From Gentiana macrophylla (lineage: Eukaryota > Streptophyta > Magnoliopsida > Gentianales > Gentianaceae): a DNA stretch of 64,000 nt. Each line of letters opens with the position of its first letter. Position 1 is the first letter of the stretch. The position numbers and the translations under genes are program-made. Under the pieces are notes generated by a model, which was not told where the DNA came from, ran no database searches, and saw nothing but the letters and a program-made list of their open reading frames with translations. Shown piece after piece: positions 44,652 through 56,442 of the stretch. The stretch is from assembly GCA_026214975.1 (NCBI GenBank), contig JAOBSW010000108.1, positions 248,001 through 312,000 on the forward strand, given 5' to 3'.

Positions 44652-46334
44652 TGTTAGGTGTAGTGCCCGAAAGACAATTTGTGTAATTGTTTTTATGACA
44701 GAATTTATCTTACCATATTACTTGCTTTGTGCTTGTAAGTAATACACTGCTGCAAACCCTAAGTGTATCAGTATGTAACCGCTTAACTCAGTGTATGGCA
44801 TGCACGTGAGGATTGAGTTAGTGGTGATATACTTAAATTGTTAGTCCGTGGTGAACTTAATCAGAGTTTAGGGTCTCTTGATTAAAACACCAATAATGCG
44901 CCCAGAACACCTTAGGGTGTGATAGTCTTATCCGGACTGTCGGTAGAGGGTACCTACGTGGGGCATTTATATATGATGGCATTCATATAGGACTGGACCG
45001 ATTTGATCTGAATTTCTCGGTATAATTCCGTAATCGAGGAATCTTATTAAATCATTAGATGATCATATATGGATCAACCTTAATCCTGAGGTGATCACAG
45101 GATGCTGCTTGTCCCGGGGTAGTGTTTGATGTGTTAGTTACGGTTCACTTTAATATGTGTTCCAAGCCACTTCTCATTGGCACTATCTCCAGATGAGTGA
45201 GTAGTTCGATTTTCCTGCAGACATGGAATCCATTCCTTCTGCGGGAGGAGAGAGGCGATCCCCTTGTTTGTTAGCCCTAAGAAAGTGATCGATCCCGGGA
45301 GTTCACATTTGACTAATTAGCTACTAGTCAGATATGTGTACTAATTGATCATCAGGGGGTTGATGGTAAATAAGGATAAGATATTTCGAAAGTCGGGTTC
45401 ACGGAGACTTCCCACTCAGAATGGACAGTCTATGGAGGGTTAATCCGTATGTAGTGATTATATCAATGGACGCTTATTTACTCTATGGGTTGAGTATAAG
45501 TATACATCTATAATCGGTAGAGTTCAGTTTCGGGTTTATGGTGGCGTAATCCCGGAATTAATAATTAATGTACTTATTCTGTTCGATGAATAATTAATTA
45601 TTGGAGCTCACTGGTTATAGTCCATGGTCCCCGATGTGGCTTCTGTAATTCGGACTAGTAATCTTGTTACTTGGGCCTCAGTAATAATTAATTGGCTGGG
45701 CTAATTAATTGATATGCATAGATATTATTTAGTTGGGCTAAATAATATAATACACATAAAAGACATTTTATGTGGGCTTTTAAACCCTAGGGGTGGCGCC
45801 TCATACTTCATTAAATGCAAGATTTGATTTTCTTGTGTGATTAATGATTAATAAAATATGATTTATTTGTAATTGATTGATTGATTAATCACAATCTTTT
45901 ATAAATGGAATTATCTTTTATTGTGATTTCTTTTTAATTATTTATTTAATTAATTAGAAACTTGGAGGCCAAGGATTTACTCTCCTATATAAAGAGAGTT
46001 CTTCCAAGACATATGGGCATGGAAAATTTCGCCCCACTCATTAAAAAAGAGAGAAAAATTTTGTTTCTCTTGTCTAGTGTTTTAGAGGAAGAAAAACTTG
46101 GAGTTTTTCTTAGTGTTGCATATCGAGGAGGTTTGTGTATCAAGAAGGGTGTCCACCAACCGCAGTTTGGAGAACACATCGGAAGATCAAGGCGACTCTT
46201 CCCGTTATTGGTAACATAATCTTAAACCCCCTTGTAGTACTTAAGTCCTTTAATTATGTATTTGATATATAAATCGTGATCCATCCGCTGCGCATAGATC
46301 TAACTCGTTTAGATCTAAGAACCTGCATCCTTCA
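44652..46334 (+). repeat. LARD2 5' LTR (1,683 bp)
   Basis: TGTTAGGTGTAGTGCCC ... ATCCTTCA. Very similar to 51864-53534; over the first 550 bp I count only about ten differences, but the part matching 52410-53000 has many short indels. Contains CTATATAAAGAGAG. Confidence 0.95.
45985..45998 (+). promoter_or_regulatory. Putative TATA box of LARD2 5' LTR
   Basis: CTATATAAAGAGAG, identical in LARD1. In the 3' LTR it reads CTATATAAAGATAG (53184-53197). A short ORF downstream (45962-46219) is not supported as a gene. Confidence 0.7.
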
Positions 46335-46336
46335 TG

Positions 46337-46348
46337 TGGTATCAGAGA
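46337..46348 (+). promoter_or_regulatory. LARD2 primer-binding site
   Basis: TGGTATCAGAGA two bases after the LTR; initiator-Met tRNA type. Confidence 0.9.
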
Positions 46349-47648
46349 AAGGTTCCACGATTTATATAGTCATAATCGTAATTAAACGATTTAAAGGAGT
46401 GGAATTGCATGTAGGTGATATTTTACTTATTATTATGCATTAATAATTTTTAAATTGCTATGGTTGAAGAGATGGATTGGGGTTGGCACCGTTTTTCCGT
46501 TAGATCTATTGTAAACTCATATAAACGATGAAAATTCGTTCATATGAGTATAGGAAATTATGTAATTTATTTATTATTGCAAGTTTAATTTCCTGTAAAT
46601 AGATCTGTTTAGCAGCTGTATAGTGTTTTCATTTTTTCTGTTGTTTGAGCCGTTAAAACGAAGATCCCTCCGGTCAGAATCAATATTGGAAGTTGATGAA
46701 AAATCCCACAAAATTTGGAGTCGATCAGACTCTGTTTGGATGTCCGTTCGTTGATGAGAAGAGGCAGCTGTAACAGAAGAACGTAGGATTCACAGAAACC
46801 CTAACTGTGACTTCCTCGATTTTCTGGAAAGTATTGTACCGTTGAAACGAATATCCGACCGGTCAGATCGATAATCATGGAGTTTTGGACGTGATATAAA
46901 ATTTTCAGGACGATCGGGATTCATCTTGATCCCCGATCGGCCTCAGGAAGTGAATGATGCGCTGCTGTAAGAGTCTGTTTCAGCAGAAAGTTGGGCGGCT
47001 CGCTGGAGAAAATTGACAAGTCAAAGCTCCGATCCAACCGTCCATATTGAAGCCCGAGGAGTGAAGAACAGATCTGGAAATTTTCATCCCGATCCAAGTT
47101 AGTTTGATATGCCGATCGTCGAAGATTCTTAACAGCTGCAGATTAGGGTTTTTTTAATTTATTTTCGAATAGATTAGTTACGGGGGTGCCAACGGTCAAT
47201 CTCGGTGTTTATTTTCCGCACTAGTATACATGTGTAGATTGTATGAGTAGAACCGGAAAATTGCCGTGACATGCATCATATCATGAATTCCACTCCATAT
47301 GCATACATGTAGAAATTAATTCGAGGAATTAGTTACGCATGTATAAAACACGCGATTAGTTTTAATTAATTGTTTGATATTAATTAGAAACTAATTAGGG
47401 TAAAAACCGAGGAACACGGGTTTTTCAATCGTCGAGGTTGGGTGATGGATTCTCGGTGAATCCCACTCTGCGAAAGCATAAGGAGTAAAATCCCGAAACC
47501 TCGTGGTTAAGGTGTTGGATTCTCGGTGAATTCCACCTTACAAGGCGAGATTACGTTTTTGTTCCGTAGTGTCTACGTGAAAGTTTGATGTTTAAGGATT
47601 GGATAATCACGGGCAAAGCAGGTTCGAAAGTGGTTTAACCACGGTTGG

Positions 47649-47921
47649 GTGGTCAACGGTAGCTACGGCTCAATCGACTTCACCTCCACGAGTGGCGTTT
47701 GCACGAAGTGCAGCAATCTTGAGTCATCCGAAGAGCCACTACGGCTCAACGGACCTCTCCTAGACTTGACCCGTCCGGCGGCCACATATGTTCTAACGAA
47801 TAGGTCGGATGGGCTAGCCCACATAACCGACAACATTCGGGCCTATGATTTATTGTTCCTTAATGTAACATCAAGTCCAAAAAGCGTGATCGATAAACCC
47901 GCACTTTTTCCAAAATATTGA
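47649..47921 (+). other. Short conserved-looking reading frame in LARD2 interior
   Basis: An open frame of 90 residues whose middle reads ATYVLTNRSDGLAHITDNIR. The matching LARD1 stretch (minus strand, about 4140-4390) reads VTYVPTNRTGRLAYVTDTIR in the same frame, with many third-position changes. LARD1 has an in-frame stop upstream of this block and another soon after. It could be a relic of an ancestral protein or a chance effect of conserved DNA. I do not recognise the family. Confidence 0.3.
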
Positions 47922-50900
47922 GTGGGAGCGGGAGAGGCGGCGGCCGACCGCACGGCCTCTACCGTTGACATAAGCAACGTGAGAGAATGATGACGCCTCG
48001 TGGCGGCTGGGACCGGCCCTCCTGGCAGAAGGCCTTCACCACTATCAAAATTCAAGGCTTGGTCTCCGAAAGGATAGGATTTTGGGTACTCGTCGGGTCA
48101 CCGACCGACCAAAAGCGCACACTGGGTCTACCTAAAAATGCGAGACAGAGAGGTCACACTCATAAAGGGTATTTTTGGAAGTACCTTGGCAAAAAAAAGG
48201 AAAGGTGATTGAAGATCACAAATGAGATGTTCGATTCTCAATCGATCTTCAATATTAATCGAAACCTCTTTGACCTACCCTAAGGCGGCACTTGAGGCGT
48301 TAGATTAAATCCTTGGAGCAGTAGGATAGACTATAAGTAGTTAGTTTATGTTCCTAAAATTTTAGTAGTGTATGATTTGGATTTATTTTTCTGTCAATTT
48401 TATTTACAATCTGTTATATATATCTCTAAGGTGCTAGGCGCTAGTGTAAAATTGACTAGTAATGACTTCGTTGAAAAGTGGTAAGTAACTAGAGCGTTGT
48501 ATTTATTAATCTCACATGCGATTAATTTTTCGGAAGAGATATTTATCTTGAAGCCTTCAAAACTTAAGTGACGTAAATAGGCATGTCATCGTTGTCACTC
48601 GTGCGAGCGAGAGATAACCATAGTTAGTTTGAAAGATGATTGGGGCGATAAAATTCTTCTAGTGAATTTTAATTGTGTAGTGTCTACACGAGAAATTTTC
48701 TAATAGAAAAATTGGAGAATCATCGATTAAAGTATCGCTAGTTAGACGGTATTTAGAACCGATAAACTAGTGGGAGATTTTATCTTATGTTTTTCTGATT
48801 TATTAGAAAATTAGTCTCACTGGGTAACGCTTTCATTAGACATCCCACAGTTCACGAGTAGTGTCTACTCAAACGAACTGCTAGTTCAAGACTATTTCCT
48901 TTTAAGGAAAGTCAAGAATGGGAAAGAATGTCTACAAGTGTTAATCATCTAAACTAAGATTGAGGCTAAACCGAAATATTAATTAAAGAAAGTATAGGAT
49001 AAGGAAAGTGATTTCGGATCACTAACCAATGAATCCTTGGCAATTTTCTTAACCGAGTAACTCGACTCGGGAGCTAAGTTCTTTGGAAGAACGAGAGAGC
49101 TTTGCATTAACGATTAATAGAGTAACAATGGGCAGTTGTTTCAGCTATAATAGTGGGAGTGATATAATGAAATGAATTTCGGATTCTATCCTTGAATATC
49201 ACAGGAAAAATTATTTTTACATTTACTGATTCGTTGAAACAAATGGATTCACTTTCATCTCGATAATACTGATTTGCCTTAAACAAAGTGAAGATGACAT
49301 TTGTAGTAATGCGAATCATGACTCGGACTTTTGTTTGATAAAGACAGAACCACTAAGAAAAATTTGAATAGGTATGTGTAACACATCTAAAACTATTAAA
49401 GGTAAAAAGGTTTCTGTATTAAGATAAACGACCCTTCAATATCTATTAATTAGTGCATATATCCTAGAGACAAGACCTGCTGACTGGCTAAGGGTGATTC
49501 CTATCTCCCAGTCTTGGAACACTATCTCAAAGGAACAATGACTAAGTTTCCTTTCAATCGGGAAAGGGTAATAGATTTGAAGGGGTAACATAGCTTGTTC
49601 ACCATGACCTTCAGGGTCTAGTGAGAGATACAAGCTAGTGGGATTTTTTGAGTGGTGACATTCTGTCTGATAACTACTCAAAACACTTGTTGGTTTATCG
49701 AAAGAATACGAGGAGGTGTCTCGATTTTAGCAGAGAATAGAGTATTCCATGCTCGTAAATAGGCTATCGCATAGTCTTGGGGTGATGATCGGCCCGCCTC
49801 CTAGTGGAATGTTTCTCACTAAGGAAGAAACCATAGACTTTCCCGATATAGTTATTAATGTGCTACAATACAATCGTTAAACTCGATTCGAGATAATTGG
49901 TTGCAAAATAACGGTTAACATTATTATGTAAACCGAGAAGTCTACCTAGAAGATGCCCGGTGAATTTAAGGATAATGAGTGAATTCGGTTCACACCACTT
50001 CCATAAATGTAGGCATTTAGCATTTAATGCTTGAAGGTAGGACTGGAGATTTTGCGTATAAGTTGATTGATTTGTTCGTCGTGAAATATCTTAATGAGGC
50101 GAGTGAAGGTCGATTATAAGATTCTTGAGATCGAAAGTGACGGTTGAATCATCACAAGCCTTCGATAGAATCTATAAGTAACAACCTTAAACCTTGAGTA
50201 CGGTTACCCAAAGGTAGTTACTATCGATTTAATCGGACCACGCCCAACATCGGTTGTTGGTGATTACACCGATAAATACTACTAGATCAGGATGTCAATC
50301 CACCACGCATGGGAGTATGGTTTAACCATTGACCCATTGTGGTTTTGTGGACTTTACGGTCATTGGGGTGATTGATAACCTATGGCTCTTAGTGGGTGTA
50401 TAGGATTACGATCATAGAGGTTGGTTTGACAAGCCTTAACCCTGTAAATGGAGTTATTGTACTCGGGTTTTGTTCGATCTATTGTAGAACCACCGAGTGT
50501 CTCAGGCCCAGTGGGAGCAATTGGATCTACATAGAAAAGAGTCGAATGAATAGGAAAGTTTAAACTTCGGGCGCAAAGTTGAGTGGTATAGGGGTGATTC
50601 ACGACAAGTAGAGAGTTAACCGGACCTTGAACTCTCTCACCACTCGATCTTGCTAGATTTCGTTAAGAAAAGAAAATAGGGGTGATTCCCCGAGACTTTC
50701 TTGCCGAACAACGGAATCGAATTCATTCGAAATGTATGGTTTTAGCTAAGAATGAATAACGGATTCGTTACAAAGCGTAAGATAGGGGTGATTCCTAAGA
50801 CCTTTTTTTTTTTGCGAGACTAACGATATCTTAATTCATTCAGAAAGAACCTTTGGTAGGAGGCCTGCCATGGCTTATATCCTTTGTGGATTTAAGAGAA

Positions 50901-51850
50901 CCTCTCGGTCATTTAAAAGTCACATATTTTAAAATATGTGGACTTGACCAAAATATTGATAAGTTTTTTGTAGACTGGATATCAATATTGGTAATGTAGT
51001 AGTAGTATTAGTGTTCATAAATGATAACACTAAAACGGTTGGAAACAACATGGGTGTGCTATCTGAAGTCGGAAACTGACACGCCAAGATTCTCTGGATG
51101 AGAGAATTTGACAATATTCTAAGAATTTGATTCGGTCAAATTCACAAGAATGAGTCATTGGCTATCCCATCCGTCTTATTGGTTAAGATGATCATGCATA
51201 TACATATGCAACATTCAACGAGAGTAGTCCTACCTTACCTCTCAGGGATGATTCTCCAAATCTTCGGATAAAGAGAAAATGGGATAGAGTCTCTTTGGGA
51301 TAAGGGCAAGTCAAACGAGTCAATTGCAGTTGAATCTTGGATTCAAGCAATAAGTAGCGGTTTAGTACGTCCTCAAGTATCTTTAGAGAACGAGGAATCA
51401 TATGCTTGTATATTCGGTGCAAACTTGAATATGGTTGACTACACCGATTCGACTTGTAGTCGATTAAGGATGATCATTAAGTTGATCTCGGCTCGGTGTT
51501 TACTCATAGTGCTTAGGAATTTCCTTTACGATCCGGGAGTAATTCTGGTCTAGTGAGCCGATATCACTTCGTTGTGAAAACAGTGAAGAGATAGCTTAGA
51601 AGGATTTTCTCAGTCACTTGAGGTCAAAAGCATATTGAGAGAGAGTACCGCCTGATTAGATGGACCGGCAACGTTTCGATCCTAAAGATCGTCTCGGGCC
51701 GACAACCAAACTGATGAGTGTACCAAGTCGAGTGCTTGGAGGGTACGGCATTGATGGATATGTCTCATATGCTTTTAGAGCAAGTGGGAGAGTGTTGTGA
51801 ATAAGATGAGAAAGCGTGCTCTCTAAAACAATCGTTACTTGTCATTTCGT

Positions 51851-51863
51851 GCAAGTGGGAGAT
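51851..51863 (+). promoter_or_regulatory. LARD2 polypurine tract
   Basis: GCAAGTGGGAGAT abuts the 3' LTR start; this form is typical of plant Copia elements. Confidence 0.9.
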
Positions 51864-53534
51864 TGTTAGGTGTAGTGCCCGAAAGACAATTTGTGTAATT
51901 GTTTTTTATGACAGAATTTATCTTACCTTATTACTTGCTTTGTGCTTGTAAGTAATACACTGCTGCAAACCCTAAGTGTATCAGTATGTAACCGCTTAAC
52001 TCAGTGTATGGCATGCACGTGAGGATTGAGTTAGTGGTGATATACTTAAACTGTTAGTCCGTGGTGAACTTAATCAGAGTTTAGGGTCTCTTGATTAAAA
52101 CACCAACAATGCACCCAGAACACCTTAGGGTGTGATAGTCTTATCCGGACTGTCGGTAGAGGGTACCTACGTGGGGCATTTATATATGATGGCATTCATA
52201 TAGGACTGGACCGATTTAATCTGAATTTCTCGGTATAATTCCGTAATCGAGGAATCTTATTAAATCATTAGATGATCATATATGGATCAACCTTAATCCT
52301 GAGGTGATGAAAGGATGCTGCTTGTCCCGGGGTAGTGTTTGATGTGTTAGTTACGGTTCACTTTAATATGTGTTCCAAGCCACTTCTCATTGGCACTATC
52401 TCCAGATGAGTGAGTAGTTCTTATTTTCACAGACATGGAATCCATTCCTTCCTCTGGGAAGTAGAGACAGATCCCTTGTTTGTTAGCCCTAAGAAAGTGA
52501 TCGATCCCGGGAGTTCACATTTGACTAATTAGCTACTAGTCGATATGTGTACTAATTGATCATCGGGGGTTGATGGTAAATAAGGATAAGATATTCGAAG
52601 TCGGGTTCACGGAGACTTCCCTCGAGAATGGACAGTCTATGGAGGGTTAATCCGTATGTAGTGATTATATCAATGGACGCTTATTTACTCATGGGTTGAG
52701 TATAAGTATACATCTATAATCGGTAGAGTTCGTTTCCGGGTTTATGGTGGCGTAATCCCGGAATTAATAATTAATGTACTTATTCTTCGATGAATAATTA
52801 ATTATTGGAGCTATGGTTATAGGTCCATGGTCCCGATGTGGCTTCGTAATTCGGACTAGTAATCTTGTTACTTGGGCCTCGATAATAATTAATTGGTGGG
52901 CTAATTAATTGATATGCATAGATATTATTTAGTTGGGCTAAATAATATAATACACATAAAAGACATTTTATGTGGGCTTTTAAACCCTAGGGGTGGCGCT
53001 CATACTTCATTAAATGCAAGATTTGATTTTCTTGTGTGATTAATGATTAATAAAAGATGATTTATTTGTAATTGATTGATTGATTAATCACAATCTTTTA
53101 TAAATGGAATTATCCTTTATTGTGATTTCTTTTTAATTATTTATATAATTAATTAGAAACTTGGAGGCCTAGGATTTACTCTCCTATATAAAGATAGTTC
53201 TTCCAAGACATATGGGCATGGAAAATTTCGCCCACTCATTAAAAAAAGAGAGAAAAATTTGTTTCTCTTGTCTAGGGTTTTAGAGGAAGAAAAACTTGGA
53301 GTTTTTCTTAGTGTTGCATATCGAGGAGGTTTGTGTATCAAGAAGGGTGTCCACCAACCGCCGTTTGGAGAACACATCGGAAGATCAAGGCGACTCTTCC
53401 CGTTATTGGTAACATAATCTTAAACCCCCTTGTAGTACTTAAGTCCTTTAATTATGTATTTGATATATAAATCGTGATCCATCCATTTGCGCATAGATCT
53501 AAACTCGTTTAGATCTAAGAACTCACATCCTTCA
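51864..53534 (+). repeat. LARD2 3' LTR (1,671 bp)
   Basis: TGTTAGGTGTAGTGCCC ... ATCCTTCA, followed by one extra A and the TSD ACTAT. Confidence 0.95.
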
Positions 53535-53535
53535 A

Positions 53536-53540
53536 ACTAT
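53536..53540. repeat. TSD of LARD2, right copy (ACTAT)
   Basis: Partner of 44647-44651; Copia-A LTR sequence resumes. Confidence 0.9.
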
Positions 53541-53588
53541 AATAGACTAGTATGGCTATCAACAAAACATAATAAATTGTTCCTAACA
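53541..53588 (-). repeat. Copia-A 3' LTR, terminal piece (start of LTR on minus strand)
   Basis: The minus strand from 53588 reads TGTTAGGAACAATTTATT. It completes the LTR interrupted at 44651. Confidence 0.93.
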
Positions 53589-53602
53589 ATTTCCCCCTTT
53601 TT
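53589..53602 (-). promoter_or_regulatory. Copia-A polypurine tract
   Basis: The minus strand reads AAAAAGGGGGAAAT directly before the LTR. Confidence 0.88.
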
Positions 53603-53769
53603 GATGATGCCAAAATCCTCATAAGCCTGAACATAAGTAAGTCAAATTCAAAATAATTAACGGAATAAAAGCTCAATCATTTTATTCATCCATTTAAGGG
53701 CAATAAGATATTGCATCTTTTTATTCAAAGACAAAGGCAAATAGAAATAATTCAAATTAAGTATAAGGT

Positions 53770-56442
53770 CTACTTCTTCATTTCTTCAAACCTGATGCCT
53801 TTCTCTTTGCTGCCCTTGCCCTTTTCTATTGGGCTTGCCTTTTTTTCACTGGAGCTTTCAGGCTTTGAGCCTCCTTCCCCCTTTTTGGCAGCACCAAAAC
53901 GTGCTTCAAGATTTGCAGTTGCTGCATCAGACTCAGGGAGAGGACCATACTTTTTCTCCAGTATCTTGTTGGTTGCCTCCCCAGTTTCGAGAAGGGTGTC
54001 AAGTTGTTGCCCAGAGTGCTCCATGATCTCTTCCAGATGCTAAATTTGATGAGTGTGAGCATTGAAAGTGTCCACCAAAGGTTTGTGATTGTTGTCAATC
54101 GTCTCAGCATGAAACTCAAGGTTGGTTTGGACATGATGAGGGATAAGTTGCTGGAGGTTGCAAAGAAAGTTTCCTTGTCTTTCCACGACCTCATCTTGTA
54201 TCTTGATATGACTGATGAGAGCTTTCATCTTGTGGTTGAAGGAGGTTGCTCCACTCCTTAAGGCAATCTTCAGGTTTTGCCTGCTGTGATATTTCCTTTC
54301 CATGTCCACAATGAGGGGTTGAAAGTCCAGGTTGAAGACTCTTTCTGGATTGATTTCCTCTGGTGCCACATTAACCTCCTCTTCATCTCCATCTTCCTCT
54401 TTTCTCGTTTTTCTCTTCATCCTCTTCCCCATCCTCCCCTTCCTGTTTACCTTCTGTTTCTTCTCCTTTTTCTTCCACTCTTTCTTGTCCTTCCTCTTGT
54501 TCCTCTTAGCACCAAAACATGCTTCAAGATTTGCAGTTGCTGCATCAGACTCAGGGAGAGGACCATACTTTTTCTCCAGTATCTTGTTGGTTACCTCCCC
54601 AGTTTTGAGAAGGGTGTCAAGTTGTTGCCCAGAGTGCTCCATGATCTCATCCAGATGCTGAATTTTATGAGAGTGAGCATTTAAAGTGTCCACCAAAGGT
54701 TTGAGATTTTTGTCAATCGTCTCAGCATGAAACTCAAGGTTGGTTTGGACGTCATGAGGGATAAGTTGCTGGAGGTTGCAAAGCAAGTTTCCTTGTCTTT
54801 CCACGACCTCATCTTGTATCTTGATATGACTGACGAGAGCTTCAATCTTGTGGTTGAAGGAGTTTCCTCCACTCCTTAAGGCAGTCTTCAGGTTTTTCCT
54901 GCTGTGATATTGCCTTTCCATGTCCACAATGAGGGGTTGAATGTCCAGGTTGAAGAATCTTTATGGATTGACTTCCTCTGGTGCCACATTAACCTCATCT
55001 TCATCTCCATCTTCCTCTTTCTCGTTTTTCTCCTCATCCTCTTCCTGATCCCCCTCTTCCTGTTTACCTTATGTTTCTTCTCCTTTTTCTTCCACTCTTT
55101 CTTGTCATTCCTCTTGTTCCTCTTCAACTTTAGTATCATTGAGAGGTTGTGGAGGAATGCTTGGTTTTCCATCTTTTTCTGCTTGTGTTCCCCCTAGGAA
55201 CCTATTGTCAATAGGGAGTTGACAAGTTCAGCGAAGTGAGTTTGATCAGCTGGCTCACTCGGTTGTTCGTCAACTTTGCCGAGGCTCTTAAAAAGTAACT
55301 CTTGAAGAGTTAGATCATCATCAGATGTCTCCATGGTTTCCGGATCAGCTTCAAGATGGTCACCTTCAGAATGTTCATCATCTGCCTCAGCTTCTTCCTC
55401 ATCCATATCTTCGTCTTCAGATGAAGTAATTCTATATCCTTCCTCCAGGTAGGTGATTTCCTCTTGTTGTTTTTCTTCTTCTGTTGATGTATCATCACTG
55501 ATTGTCATAAGGTCATTCACGTTGCTGGTACCAATCATTGAGGTGTTCTGTTGTGCCATCTGGGATGTGGTTCTTCGTCCCACTCCTGATCTGCTGCTTT
55601 CAGGTTGTTCTTTTGCTCCCAGCAATGGGTTTGGGTTTCATGGACGCCTTTATGTTGGTAAACATTACCTTAGACCTATGTGGAGGCTGCAAATTTGTGG
55701 GTTTTACTTTCAATACGTTAAACAGGTGTTGAAGAGGGAACCCATATGATTTCCTCTCCCAGAATTCACCTTTCTTCTGCAAACCCTTGCTTGGTGCCGT
55801 AATTGATAAATCAATTTCCTTTTGAATCTGATCCTTCAATCTATTAAATACAAATGTTGCCCAATCGAATTTGGTACCTTCGTAGATAATAGCCATCAGT
55901 TTGATCCGCAACTCTGTTAAGTTTTCCATTGACCCTTTTTTGACTTCGATATTCTTGGTGATGATCGGTGCAAATTCAGCAAACGGAAGTTTTTGCGTTG
56001 ATCTAGGGAGATTGTATGTTTTGCTGTTTTTCTTGGGGTTTTTGGCTATCTAAGCCCAGAATTTCTTGATGTCAATCTTCACAAATTTTACATTAGCCGG
56101 TCCTATTATTGGTAGGTGTAGGAACCTATTGAGAAGACCAGGCGTTATGACTACCTCTTTCCCAAAGATTGAACTTTTTATGCAATCGACCTCAGTTTTC
56201 TTTGTGCTGGGCACAAACTTGGCATTTTTCCAAAATACGATCAGATTTTCATAGCAGATTCCAGTGATTGGGGGATTTAGGAAGGTCATTAACCCCAGAT
56301 TTGAACAGCAATCAACCAAGCGTTGAGCTTTTGCATCATTGTCACAGAAAAAGAGATAGTGTTTAGGTTTGAAAAATGAACCAGTGATGGTTGATTTTTC
56401 ATAGAATTTTTCAGTGGGAGAAATTGTGGAAGATGAAGCCAT
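53770..56442 (-). pseudogene. Copia-A extra ORF downstream of pol, with internal duplication
   Basis: About 890 codons in the sense direction. Residues 1-130 (56050-56442): MASSSTISPTEKF, FFCDNDAKAQRLVDCCSNLG, VFWKNAKFVPS, GKEVVITPGLLNRFLHLP, then one in-frame TAG. Next come MENLTELRIKLMAIIYEGTKFDWATFVFNRL (55600-55929), an acidic Glu/Asp/Ser-rich region (55194-55625), and two tandem copies of a module with a Lys/Glu-rich stretch and a coiled-coil-like part (IKIQDEVVERQGN, NLQQLIPH, HSGQQLDTLL). It ends EKGIRFEEMKK at 53770. It has at least one stop and one frameshift (near 54930). It shares layout with the Copia-B1 ORF. No signal peptide or membrane span is seen, so a true envelope is unlikely. 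The function is unknown. Confidence 0.75.
53892..55127 (-). repeat. 618-bp tandem duplication inside the extra ORF (two units)
   Basis: Identical landmarks sit 618 bp apart: CCATGATCTC at 54021 and 54639, and CACTCTTTCTTGTC at 54476 and 55094. The period equals 206 codons, so the frame is kept. By eye the units are about 95 percent identical. Unit borders are approximate. Confidence 0.88.

Larger units (their letters stand above)
46335..51863 (+). other. LARD2 non-coding interior (5.5 kb)
   Basis: No frame above about 90 residues that resembles a known protein. Collinear with LARD1 (opposite strand) along its length, with the best-conserved part at 47380-48310. Short motifs recur, such as GGGGTGATTC at 49492, 50591, 50679 and 50785, partly at matching places in LARD1. 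A second PPT-like GAGCAAGTGGGAGAG lies about 70 bp before the real PPT. Confidence 0.82.
44652..53534 (+). mobile_element. LARD2: complete non-coding LTR retrotransposon (8.9 kb, plus strand)
   Basis: Two LTRs (44652-46334, 51864-53534), PBS, PPT and TSD are all present, yet the 5.5 kb interior has no gag or pol. It is the same family as LARD1. By established usage this is a LARD: it would depend on another element's proteins, probably Copia, judging from the CAAGTGGGAGATTGTTAG-type PPT and LTR start. Confidence 0.9.

Noticed and set aside
45962..46219. 85-residue ORF in the LARD2 LTR, also traced on the other strand
   Set aside because: It overlaps the TATA box and transcription start region, and it is broken in the second LTR copy and in LARD1.
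46337..46348. tRNA gene because of the TGGTATCAGAG word
   Set aside because: Only the 3'-end complement of a tRNA is present, at the LTR border; no cloverleaf. It is a primer-binding site.
54277..54684. 135-residue plus-strand ORF rich in Phe and Leu, membrane-like
   Set aside because: Antisense of the Lys/Glu-rich module of the extra ORF (AAG/GAA codons read as CTT/TTC); hydrophobicity is an artefact.
53770..56442. Retroviral envelope gene
   Set aside because: The position suits an env-like ORF, but no signal peptide, transmembrane segment or cleavage site is visible.
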